Below are positions 8,369-16,825 of a stretch of 64,000 bases of DNA, piece after piece; positions within the stretch are counted from its first letter, which is position 1; every line of letters starts with the position of its first letter. The stretch is from Thermogemmatispora onikobensis. GTDB lineage: Bacteria > Chloroflexota > Ktedonobacteria > Ktedonobacterales > Ktedonobacteraceae. Position numbers and translations under genes: made by a program. Location: positions 1-64,000 of the forward strand of contig NZ_BDGT01000006.1 in assembly GCF_001748285.1 (NCBI RefSeq). Direction: 5' to 3'. Under the pieces are notes generated by a model. It ran no database searches, had not been told where the DNA came from, and saw only the letters and a list, made by a program, of their open reading frames with translations.

Positions 8369-11300
8369 TTACCCCCTGATGGCCTGGCTCATGAGAAGGC
8401 GCGAGTCCTTGTCTGGAATGATATCAATCTGCTCATCAACATCCCGCAGGCTCTGCATCGGCTGTTCTGTCAGATTCTCGGAGGTGAAATTCTTCTGAGG
8501 ATTGCGCAGCATATCAAAGTACTCGCTGACCTTCTCCTGGATCACCTGTGCGAATTCCTGGCCACTTTCCTGCCTGCCTGTGCAGTAGGCCTCATTCAGC
8601 CAGGCGACCATTTCATCCGGTCGCAATCGGCGGCTTTCCAGGAGCTGGCGCACCTGTTTGCTGAAGTAGAGGGACTTCTTTCCTCCTCCTCCCAGCCTGA
8701 GGTTATAGTCATTCAAGAGCAAGGCCATGAAGAGTCCCGGGATGGTACGCCGGATGGCAAACTTGCTCCAGCGATTCACAGGAACGGGTTCCACCAGCCG
8801 ATCAAGATATTCGTGATACTTGGTGAAAAGGTGGTAGTGACTCTGATCCCGCTCTCGGGCCGGGTTGAAGCAAACGAAGACCAGGCCCGGGTGATCACGT
8901 CCAACCCGGCTGGAGGTCTGGATATATTCGGCAGTCTGGCGAGGCATTCCAAAGAAACACAGACAGTTGAGCCGCTCTACATCCACACCGTGGGAAATCG
9001 TGCTGGTCGCTGTCAGTGATCGCAGGCGCCGGGCAAAATCTGGATCAGGTTGTTCCAGCTGATCCAGGATCCTGGCGACCTCGGAAAAGGTGGTCGCACT
9101 GGTGATTGAACGGCTATCTACCTCGCTGTAGCCAGCCTCGGTCAGCGCTCGATTGAGTTGTCCCTCAAAGCTCTGATCAAGCCGATCCCCCTCCCGTCTG
9201 GACAGCAGATACGTCACAAAGACTTCATAGTGAGAAAGCATGCCCAGGAACCTGGCAGGGCTGTCCACCGAAGTCAGCTTCAGCCGGGCAATGGCTCCTG
9301 CAGGATCACGCCGCAGATCCTCAATGGCCTTGTGGTAGAGCTCTGCGATGCGAACAATGGCATTGATATGGGTATAGTTATGTGGCATGATTCCGATGAA
9401 GAGGCGTCGGAGGTTCTGAGCCTCAGTGGTAGCATAAAAGGATTCTCCTAACTCGGGACCGGGTACGGGGAACCGACGGGCCTTGCGGTTATACAGGTGC
9501 TCGATCTGATGCTCATATTCCTCGATAGTAGCAGTGGCAGCGATGATCTTCATGCGGACCTTTTGCATGCGCTGCTGATATGAGTCGATGAAAGTCTCAT
9601 AATGAGCATCGAAGGCGCCGATCTCCTGGCGGAGCAGGTGGAGCTCATCTTGTATTTGCAGAACCGGTGAAGGATCTTTCAGTCTGACCGGGATAAAATC
9701 CTTTGGTTTCACCGTGCAGGCGTATTTCTCTGTGCATTCTCCCAGGCTCAGGTATCCATGTTGAGGGCACTTGTGGGAGACAGCGCCAAAGAGATGACTG
9801 ACCTTGCGCTCGTAGCCGATGGCGGTAATCTTGTCAATCGTGCCAACCAGCACGGTGGGGAGATAGCGGTAGATCTCGTTATCCACAATGAAGACGGGCA
9901 GAATGCCCTTGCGAACAGCCTCGGAGCAGCTGGGATTGGTACAGCGATGGACCAGGCGGACTGTCTCCTCCTCCAGATCCATTCTCACACTGTGCTGACC
10001 GCAGAAAGGACAGCGAGGAATGGTCAGAAAGCTTTGCAGAAGCTGAGGCTGTCTCCAAAGGCGGTTGAGCCAGGAGTCCTGGCCGTTCTGGTTGTAGCTG
10101 ACGAGCCGGTTGGGCGTGTTATCTGCTCCAACCAGATAAGCCACGCTAAACGGATCGTACTCGTCGGTGTTGATGGGAGCGGTCTGACGGCGGAGACATT
10201 CAGCGGCGGCCAGAATGTCTGCCATGCGCTGCAGCTGTTGCAGAGAGAGCAGACGGAGGGGAAAACGCATCCAGGCTGTGACCCCAGCCGTTTTCCCTCG
10301 CAATCGGTCGAAGAACGCGGCACAGACAATCAGACCCAGATAAGCCTCAGTTTTGCCGCCGCCAGTGGGAAACCAGAGGACATCCACATAATCCCAGTCC
10401 TCACGCCCTTCTGGGAGGTCATACTCGCGGGCGGCAATGGCAGGTAGCTGCGTGACGATGTAGACAATCTGAAAGAGACGCCAGGAATCGTGGCGGCTGG
10501 CACTGGCAAAGGTCCGGTTCATCAGCTGAAAGGCTCGCAGCAGTGTGCTGTAGCGCTCCAGAACGCTGATTCCTCGCCGATAGCGAGCGATCTCCCCTGC
10601 AAATGCCTGCCAGTCACTCTCCGCTGCTGCCAGCATTGCAGCATCCCAGCCGGGATCTCGTTGCTGTGCCTGCAGTCTTTGCTCCCACTGGTGCAGATAC
10701 TGGTCCATTGCGTCAGCAATGGCGTGTAAAACGGGGATTGGCTCTTGGGCCAGATCCTGGAAGGCCGCCCCGGGCAGAGTGGACTCAACTCTATCCCGGG
10801 TGGTGTAGACCGGTTGCTGATAGATCGGCGTGTGCTCGGTTCGCACAGCATTCAGCTCTTCTACTCTGGCGACGCTGCAGTTGTGTCCTAACCCCCACAG
10901 GTGACGATCATAGCGATAATCTTTAGGAAGAAGATCGAAAACAAATGGCTGGAGCTCTGCATCCTGCCCCTCAACCTGCAGGCAAACATCAAACAGGTAA
11001 TGATCAGTGAGGGAGTGTTCTTGCCCATCGTCAGGGGAGTTGTTCAGAAGCATGAGTGAGATCTGAAGCAGGTCACCGACCACTGGACGTGCCTCGACCT
11101 GAAGCATGACCTGCCAGGACGGAAGCTCTTCCCGGCCAGTAGCAGCTATCTGGCGACAGAACCGCTCGAACGCTTCCTGATCGCTCAGTGCTTCAGGGGG
11201 AATTGCTGTACCTTTCGGAAGCTCATAGTAGCGGTGTGGATCGTTCAATATCTGCTGACAGGCGCGCTCCAGTGCCCTGGTGATAGCGAGCTGCGTCATG

Positions 11301-11773
11301 TGGTCACTCAATCGCTGGCGCCTGGAGAGCTGTTGCGGTATGGGTATGGCTACTGGTTCCACCTGAACACAGATCTTGCGATAGGCTATAGCCCATCGTT
11401 CCCGTGACCGGGGCTGCTCCTGGTCAGAGGTTTGGCGGGGATAGCCGGCGAGACGACGCTGATGCTCCAGATCGGGGAAAATTCGATAGTACACATTGAA
11501 GGCTGGCTGGACGAGTAATCGTGCCTTCTCTCCCCTGGGCTTGACCCTGATTTCAAGCCCCATTGAGGAAGGGGCCAGGCGCGAGAAAAGATCATCGTCA
11601 GGATCAGGGCCGTCCATCTGTTGAGGACGATTGGCCAGAGAGCCGATAAAGTAACGGTTGCGAGGGCGGTCATCCCGGCAGATATCCTCGCTTCGGCCCG
11701 TGAGCTGATCAAGCAAGCGGTGTTGCAGATACCGAGCCAGTCTGATCTCATCCAGGCGTTGAGGCGTTACCAT
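8369..11773 (-). CDS. drmA: DISARM helicase DrmA
   Basis: A 1134-aa superfamily 2 helicase. Motif I is FPTGGGKTEAYLGL near residue 468, motif II is the DEAH-like DELHLL near residue 709, motif III is ATATIEE, and motif VI is QTSSRVGRDHPG near residue 953. A four-cysteine zinc site (CPFC ... CTNPSC) is inserted near residue 590. The layout is that of DrmA, the DNA-binding helicase of DISARM. The ATG overlaps the TAA of the preceding gene (ATGGTAA), and the downstream gene follows after five bases, so translation is coupled. The first 450 residues match no other domain I can name and are typical of long DrmA proteins. Confidence 0.88.
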   Translation of the reverse strand: MVTPQRLDEIRLARYLQHRLLDQLTGRSEDICRDDRPRNRYFIGSLANRPQQMDGPDPDDDLFSRLAPSSMGLEIRVKPRGEKARLLVQPAFNVYYRIFPDLEHQRRLAGYPRQTSDQEQPRSRERWAIAYRKICVQVEPVAIPIPQQLSRRQRLSDHMTQLAITRALERACQQILNDPHRYYELPKGTAIPPEALSDQEAFERFCRQIAATGREELPSWQVMLQVEARPVVGDLLQISLMLLNNSPDDGQEHSLTDHYLFDVCLQVEGQDAELQPFVFDLLPKDYRYDRHLWGLGHNCSVARVEELNAVRTEHTPIYQQPVYTTRDRVESTLPGAAFQDLAQEPIPVLHAIADAMDQYLHQWEQRLQAQQRDPGWDAAMLAAAESDWQAFAGEIARYRRGISVLERYSTLLRAFQLMNRTFASASRHDSWRLFQIVYIVTQLPAIAAREYDLPEGREDWDYVDVLWFPTGGGKTEAYLGLIVCAAFFDRLRGKTAGVTAWMRFPLRLLSLQQLQRMADILAAAECLRRQTAPINTDEYDPFSVAYLVGADNTPNRLVSYNQNGQDSWLNRLWRQPQLLQSFLTIPRCPFCGQHSVRMDLEEETVRLVHRCTNPSCSEAVRKGILPVFIVDNEIYRYLPTVLVGTIDKITAIGYERKVSHLFGAVSHKCPQHGYLSLGECTEKYACTVKPKDFIPVRLKDPSPVLQIQDELHLLRQEIGAFDAHYETFIDSYQQRMQKVRMKIIAATATIEEYEHQIEHLYNRKARRFPVPGPELGESFYATTEAQNLRRLFIGIMPHNYTHINAIVRIAELYHKAIEDLRRDPAGAIARLKLTSVDSPARFLGMLSHYEVFVTYLLSRREGDRLDQSFEGQLNRALTEAGYSEVDSRSITSATTFSEVARILDQLEQPDPDFARRLRSLTATSTISHGVDVERLNCLCFFGMPRQTAEYIQTSSRVGRDHPGLVFVCFNPARERDQSHYHLFTKYHEYLDRLVEPVPVNRWSKFAIRRTIPGLFMALLLNDYNLRLGGGGKKSLYFSKQVRQLLESRRLRPDEMVAWLNEAYCTGRQESGQEFAQVIQEKVSEYFDMLRNPQKNFTSENLTEQPMQSLRDVDEQIDIIPDKDSRLLMSQAIRG

Positions 11774-14340
11774 GTCAGTACCGTTCCTTCCTTGAAGAAC
11801 CTCTGAGTGAGGGCAGGGGGGACCAGTAGTTCCCGCTGACTGACACTCACGACACGATGAATAGTGACACTGTCACGGAAATCATCCACATAGAGATTGA
11901 GCTCCTGGTCGATGCATTCCTCTGCGGCATCAGAATGAGTGCCACGCACTCCAGCCTGAATGATAACGCGATTCAACTGACGAGCCAGAGCCCTGTGCAA
12001 GGATCGAATACGGCGCAGGGCGCTGTCGATGTTCCGGTACTCCTGGATTAGAGCGTTATCCTCAAAGATGTAGCCAATCCGATAAATGTCTTCAGGATCG
12101 GAGGGCCCAAGTACCTGACCAGTGATCCAGCACCTGACTCCTGCAACCGACTGCATATGACTCCCTCGTTGCTGTAGCTCCTTGAGCAACTCTTCATATG
12201 TCAATTGTGCTTGCAGGAATCCTGCCCTGACAGATTCCTGCCAGTAGCGTACCAGCAGATAGGTGGCCCCCATTTTAGGATGACGTTTCACCCGCTCGAG
12301 AATGGCCTCGTAAAGGGTGCGGCGCTGCTGACCATCCACGAACAGCACCAGGTCACCTGCTCGTAGCCCTTCGACCACTCGCTCATCTATCTGCTCTGTC
12401 GCTGACAGGAATACCATCAGCCGGCTCTCTCGTGTTGCATAGCAGAAACCATCCTGGAAGTTCACACGGAAGGCAGGCACCAGAGACTTCTCAGAGGGCT
12501 GTTGTGGGAACACGGCAGAGGACACAGGGGGATGATCACTATCGCGATCATCAGTGCCGGGATCTCCTTCGTTCTGCTGATCATACTCAAGGGTCGAGAA
12601 GGGAGTCCAGATAGAGAGATCGGAAAACCCTGATAAAGCTGCGACCTTTCTGCGAGTCTGTCGGCTTCCTTCCCGACGAGCGAACTCTATGACAATGGGT
12701 GGGTGTCTCTGTCTGGAGGCAGCCTGGACCTGACTGGCTCCTCCAGAGACAAGAGCCTCCCAGGCTCGCTGGTGCGCCTCTTCACTGGCCAGTCTGCCCA
12801 GCGTCTGGTGCAGCGAGAGAAGTTGTTGCTCAATTCTCTCGGCTTCGTCGCGGTAAGCAAGGTAACGAATGTCTGGGGCTGCGGCGGTAAGAGCATACTG
12901 CCGGCGACCGTAACTGAACTGGCCGGGGAAGAGCAGGATATCAGCAGAGGAAAGAGTGCTCAGGTCTTTGTACGTAAGCAGGCGGATGGGAGCTTCCGCC
13001 TGCGCTTTGTCTGGCCTCTCCAGAGGCAGACGCTCGCGTGCACGCAGGCAAAGCTGCACCATTCGCAGACTGGCCTGATTGGGGCAGACTACTGCAAGGC
13101 AACCTGACTGACCTGACTGCTGTCGCTGCTCGCGTATCTGTTGAACCAGCGTATCATACTTGGGATTGCCCTCGAGCAGGGCCAGGCGCATATCCTTGAG
13201 ATCGAGCAATAACGATGGCCAGTAGATATTCTCGATCTCAGGTGCTTCAGTCCGGAGCAGAGGTGTAAACGCCTCCAGGTCAGCGATCCGTCGATCGATG
13301 GGGCGAAGACCCCAGAACCGGCTGGCCTCCTCTTCATAGACAGGGAGTGGCACCAGCAGCTGCAACATGGTGTAGAAGACGCCATAGGCAGCCTGAATCG
13401 CGCGACGCACGCCGGAGTCGCTTCGCCAGGGATCGGTGCGCTGAATAGTCCCCAGGTCATCCCACAGGCGGGAGGCTGCGTTTTCCAGCCTGGGATGGTG
13501 GCAAAGGACCAGCTGGTGGCGGATTCCACTGGCGATGTTGTTGAGCTGCCGTGCGCTGATCTCAAACGGGTGCCCCGGACCTGCGGCAGCTCCAGGCGAT
13601 GATTGGAGGGCCTCCGCCTCCAGCTCGGAGTGGCTCCAGGCCCATACAGGCACGCCTGCTTCTGCCAGATCTTGAAGATAAGGGGCAAATGGATTATTAC
13701 AGATATGTATAATGCAAGAAATTTTTCGATGTGCAGCAAGCTCATGGATGCGAGAGACCTGATCGATAAAGGTGTCGTCGGTATGGTCGACAATGATCGC
13801 TTTGATCCCGGTTGGCCAGGGCTTCTCAATCAGGAAGGGCCGCGGGAGATGATACAGCCGGGGAGGGTACCTGGCCTCTATACCTGGGGCAACAATACCA
13901 GCGGGCTCGCCGTCGTTGCGAATACGAGCAAGGGGAAAAGTTGCCGCCAGAGGTTCTTTGTCAACCCGTATATTCAGGTAATGCTCGCGGATCTCGGTCC
14001 GCGAACTGATCAGCATAAAAGAGGGCCTGGACCGATGGAAAAGTGTGGACTGGTGTCTCTCTGCAAAATCATAGATCAGGAGTTCTGCTGCCACCAGCGC
14101 TGCCAGATGGCAGATGGGGACGGGATAGACAATCGCCAGAGGACGACGATGGAGATACGCCTGCAGGCTCAGGCGCAGACAAAGCTGGTCCAGCCAGTGG
14201 AGCTGAATGCGATTGCGTCCATAGTAGAGGTGTTGTTCCTGGGCAAGGGTTACCAGATCGCGACCAGGGTGATGCTGCAGAACATGCCACCAGGGTGAGG
14301 TGGTGATTGCACTGTTTGAATCTTCATCTGCCGTCATCAT
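11767..14340 (-). CDS. drmE: DISARM class 2 protein DrmE
   Basis: An 857-aa protein from the ATG at 14340, chosen over an upstream TTG at 14379 because GCGAGG sits eight bases before it. It overlaps the end of the glycosylase gene by 17 bases. It has no enzyme motif that I recognise: the first 300 residues are Rossmann-like (YPVPICHLAALVAAE; AIIVDHTDDTFID), and the last 250 include GDLVLFVDGQ and long helices. Position between a C5 methyltransferase and drmA, and length, fit DrmE, the protein that marks class 2 DISARM. The name rests partly on context. Confidence 0.75.
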   Translation of the reverse strand: MMTADEDSNSAITTSPWWHVLQHHPGRDLVTLAQEQHLYYGRNRIQLHWLDQLCLRLSLQAYLHRRPLAIVYPVPICHLAALVAAELLIYDFAERHQSTLFHRSRPSFMLISSRTEIREHYLNIRVDKEPLAATFPLARIRNDGEPAGIVAPGIEARYPPRLYHLPRPFLIEKPWPTGIKAIIVDHTDDTFIDQVSRIHELAAHRKISCIIHICNNPFAPYLQDLAEAGVPVWAWSHSELEAEALQSSPGAAAGPGHPFEISARQLNNIASGIRHQLVLCHHPRLENAASRLWDDLGTIQRTDPWRSDSGVRRAIQAAYGVFYTMLQLLVPLPVYEEEASRFWGLRPIDRRIADLEAFTPLLRTEAPEIENIYWPSLLLDLKDMRLALLEGNPKYDTLVQQIREQRQQSGQSGCLAVVCPNQASLRMVQLCLRARERLPLERPDKAQAEAPIRLLTYKDLSTLSSADILLFPGQFSYGRRQYALTAAAPDIRYLAYRDEAERIEQQLLSLHQTLGRLASEEAHQRAWEALVSGGASQVQAASRQRHPPIVIEFARREGSRQTRRKVAALSGFSDLSIWTPFSTLEYDQQNEGDPGTDDRDSDHPPVSSAVFPQQPSEKSLVPAFRVNFQDGFCYATRESRLMVFLSATEQIDERVVEGLRAGDLVLFVDGQQRRTLYEAILERVKRHPKMGATYLLVRYWQESVRAGFLQAQLTYEELLKELQQRGSHMQSVAGVRCWITGQVLGPSDPEDIYRIGYIFEDNALIQEYRNIDSALRRIRSLHRALARQLNRVIIQAGVRGTHSDAAEECIDQELNLYVDDFRDSVTIHRVVSVSQRELLVPPALTQRFFKEGTVLTW

Positions 14341-15049
14341 GGGTTTTGCCTCGCTGGATGTTTCCGGCCACTGCAGCAAGTCCGTAACTGCATTGTGCCC
14401 TCACGGGACACGTTTTACATAGGGGTAAACGCTTCTTCATACAGATTTGATCGGCCAGGTCCAGCAGTGCATATGTATAGCGGCGTGGTTGCTCCGGATC
14501 AACCAGCGTCGCAGCCAGGTGCTGAAAGAGCCGGCTCCGTCGCGAAGAATCTCTGGTTTCCAGGCCAAACAGCCGTCCCAGTATCCGCACCACGTTGGTA
14601 TCAATCAGTGGTTCTGGCAGATTCCAGGCGAAGCAGCGGACAGCGCTGGCGATATACTCACTCACACCCGGCAGAGAGAGCAGAGGGGCTTTCTCCTGTG
14701 GAACCTGACCGCCAAAGCGACTCATGAGCTCCTGAGCCATGTTCTGGATCAGGTCAATGCGCCAGCGCAACCCCAGGGAATAGAGGATCTGGTGTAGCTG
14801 TTCTCTGCTGGCCTGTGCCAGTAAAGCAACAGTGGGGTAGCGTGCAATGAATGCTTCGTAAACAGGCACTACCTGCCGGGCCTGAGTACGATGCAGCATG
14901 ATCTCGGCCATAAGGATGTGATAAGGGTCTCCCGTCTGACGCCAGGGAAAGGAACGAAAGTGTTCCTTTCCCCAGGAAAGGAGAGACTGGCGGAAGGTAT
15001 GGGCATCGATGAAGTGGTTGAGGTCCGATAGAGCCTGGAGATCGCTCAT
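14324..15049 (-). CDS. HhH-GPD DNA glycosylase of the MutY/Mig type, probable T:G mismatch repair
   Basis: A 241-aa helix-hairpin-helix glycosylase. It has FPWRQTGDPYHIL, EIMLHRT (49-55), the hairpin LPGVSEY (126-132), catalytic-type Asp150 in IDTNVVRI, and a four-cysteine iron-sulfur motif (Cys203, 211, 214, 220). EndoIII has Lys and MutY has Ser at the residue that is Tyr132 here; Tyr at this place is the mark of Mig, the thymine glycosylase from Methanothermobacter that is encoded beside a cytosine methylase. The gene likewise sits between a C5 methyltransferase and drmE, so it probably removes thymine made when the host 5-methylcytosine deaminates. The cluster spacing is C-x7-C-x2-C-x5-C, one residue longer than the usual C-x6-C-x2-C-x5-C. 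Plain MutY activity is the alternative. Confidence 0.8.
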   Translation of the reverse strand: MSDLQALSDLNHFIDAHTFRQSLLSWGKEHFRSFPWRQTGDPYHILMAEIMLHRTQARQVVPVYEAFIARYPTVALLAQASREQLHQILYSLGLRWRIDLIQNMAQELMSRFGGQVPQEKAPLLSLPGVSEYIASAVRCFAWNLPEPLIDTNVVRILGRLFGLETRDSSRRSRLFQHLAATLVDPEQPRRYTYALLDLADQICMKKRLPLCKTCPVRAQCSYGLAAVAGNIQRGKTHDDGR

Positions 15050-15092
15050 AACCCTACCTTACCTGACTGGCTCTGCAACCTTGGTTGGAAGA

Positions 15093-16280
15093 CTAGCGCA
15101 CTGGCAAGATAGAAGGAAGAGATGCTTCCTTCCTTTCACTGCTAATGCCTGCCAGCACTCCAGGCCGAATAGCTTCTGCTACAGCTCGGGCCAGCAGCGG
15201 TGGTACAGCATTCCCTAACTGCGAAAACTGCCGGGTGAAAGGACCTGCGAAGCGGAAACGATCCGGAAAGCTTTGCAGCCGCGCTGCTTCGCGAACGGAT
15301 ATCGTCCTGGGGGGCTCAGGCTCCCCCTGACGACTGGGATAAATATATCGATACGAATCTTTGCCAATGTGGGCCTCGATCGTCCAGCATGGCCGGTCGC
15401 GGAAAAGTTTCCGGTACTTGTCCTTGAAGATGTCGTCGCGGTAGCGTTTGTACTCTGCAGGCAGGTCGACATACTTTCCCCCCTCTGGCAGCAAGGCAAA
15501 GGCCGCCAGGTCCTGCTCATTATGAGCGCGGGTCTGATGATTATAGAGAAGGTCACCAGCTCCCTCTCGCATCTGTCGCTGGTAGCTGGTCAGTTCCCCA
15601 CGTGGCTCATAGGGCATCACATCCAGACGATGGCGATGAGGTACAATGGGAAGATCACTGATCGCCTGCCATACAGTTACAGGGTGCTGCCGATGGGTTT
15701 GTGGAGGCCAGCGAATGCCGTGTCCGAGACGATTTCCAATCATAAAGAGGCGCTTCCGGGTCTGAGGTACACCGTAATCATCAGCCTGAAGAATCCGGAA
15801 ATCTACCACATAGCCCATTTCCCGGAAACTACGACTGGCCTTTTCCAGAAGTAATTCCTCACCATCATGATAATATTGCATATCTGGAACATTTTCCATA
15901 ACGAAATAAAGCGGTTGTAGTACTCTGATAAAACGGATGAATTCTTGATAGTATTGATTTCGAGGATCATGGATATAGCCAGGGTCTTTATGCAGGCGGC
16001 GCAGCTTGCCTCTCCCTACTCGACTGAATCCCTGGCAGGGTGGTCCGCCAATAATAACATCGACTCGCTCCAGGTTACGCTCCTGAATAAAGCGCACTGG
16101 ATCTGTAATAAGGCAGATATCTCCTAAGTAACAGGCATCTCCGAAATTGAGGCGATGAGTGCGATAGGGGAGGACCTCCTTTTCAATCCCCAGACCGATC
16201 TGATAACCAGCCATTTCGAAACCCAGACTGAGCCCGCCAGCCCCACAAAAAAGATCGAGAACGATGGGCTTCTCCTTCAT
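15093..16280 (-). CDS. drmMII: DISARM cytosine-C5 DNA methyltransferase (DrmMII)
   Basis: A 395-aa C5-cytosine methyltransferase with the motifs in order: SAM-binding DLFCGAGGLSLGFE (about 7-20), catalytic GGPPCQGFSR (Cys near 82), ENV, QTRKR near 170, RLQSFPDRF near 335 and QLGNAVPPLLARAVAEAI at the end. The recognition domain between QTRKR and RLQSFP is short, so one target sequence is likely. In class 2 DISARM this enzyme marks host DNA so that the helicase complex spares it. It is first in the operon. The ATG at 16280 follows GAGGTGA; an in-frame GTG just before it is less likely. Confidence 0.9.
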   Translation of the reverse strand: MKEKPIVLDLFCGAGGLSLGFEMAGYQIGLGIEKEVLPYRTHRLNFGDACYLGDICLITDPVRFIQERNLERVDVIIGGPPCQGFSRVGRGKLRRLHKDPGYIHDPRNQYYQEFIRFIRVLQPLYFVMENVPDMQYYHDGEELLLEKASRSFREMGYVVDFRILQADDYGVPQTRKRLFMIGNRLGHGIRWPPQTHRQHPVTVWQAISDLPIVPHRHRLDVMPYEPRGELTSYQRQMREGAGDLLYNHQTRAHNEQDLAAFALLPEGGKYVDLPAEYKRYRDDIFKDKYRKLFRDRPCWTIEAHIGKDSYRYIYPSRQGEPEPPRTISVREAARLQSFPDRFRFAGPFTRQFSQLGNAVPPLLARAVAEAIRPGVLAGISSERKEASLPSILPVR

Positions 16281-16309
16281 CACTCACCTCGCGGTCAACA
16301 AAAGAGCCT

Positions 16310-16347
16310 GATAACAGCAGGATAACATATCAGAGCTTCTCTCGCAA
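16310..16347 (-). promoter_or_regulatory. Promoter of the DISARM operon with an overlapping direct repeat
   Basis: On the minus strand TTGCGA (16342-16347) and TATCCT (16319-16324) are 17 bp apart, with TG one base before the -10 (extended -10). Start of transcription would be near 16312, about 30 bases before the methyltransferase ATG. On the plus strand GATAACA occurs at 16310-16316 and again at 16321-16327, an 11-bp period that covers the -10 region. This looks like an operator for a repressor, but the regulator is unknown. Confidence 0.6.
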
Positions 16348-16825
16348 GACACCTGGTGGTCCCCCGCTGACGTCGAGATGAAAGGAGGGTTGTTCTCTGC
16401 GTTGCAGTGTCTCTGACATATCCCTGAAAAACAGGATCTTCCTTCAACCGAGAAGTTCTGCGAGAACCGCAGCATCGCTGGTGAGGAGTGTCAGTGCTCC
16501 TGGTGGAGGCAGCAGGATTGCTGGCCTGGAACGAGTGCTCACCTGTGACACCTCTGTCTGGAACCTGTTCCCTCTTCCGCTTTTCCGGCATGCCTCATGC
16601 CGCCCCGCTTGTCGTTCTGCCTGCACTGCCTTCTAACGCATACAGGGCAGTGCATGGTCTGCTTCCTCTGGCCTGCGAGTCGATCGCTCTCTACCGGCTG
16701 CCCTCCCTGGCAAAGCAGGGGAAGACAGCCGGCACAGACCTCACAGACCTGGTCAATGCCTCCTTTCTTACTCATAAGAGAGAGGCGGGTCTGGGTCCTG
16801 CCACGTCATCGCCGCGGCTAACGGC
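16348..16825. other. Intergenic region upstream of the DISARM operon
   Basis: Several overlapping short frames are present on both strands, none with a convincing ribosome site. One minus-strand frame (16539-16775) is cysteine-rich but is preceded by a pyrimidine tract, so it is not called. Confidence 0.5.

Noticed and set aside
16539-16775. Cysteine-rich minus-strand frame of 78 codons
   Set aside because: Preceded by a pyrimidine tract, no ribosome site and no family match; the cysteine spacing is irregular.
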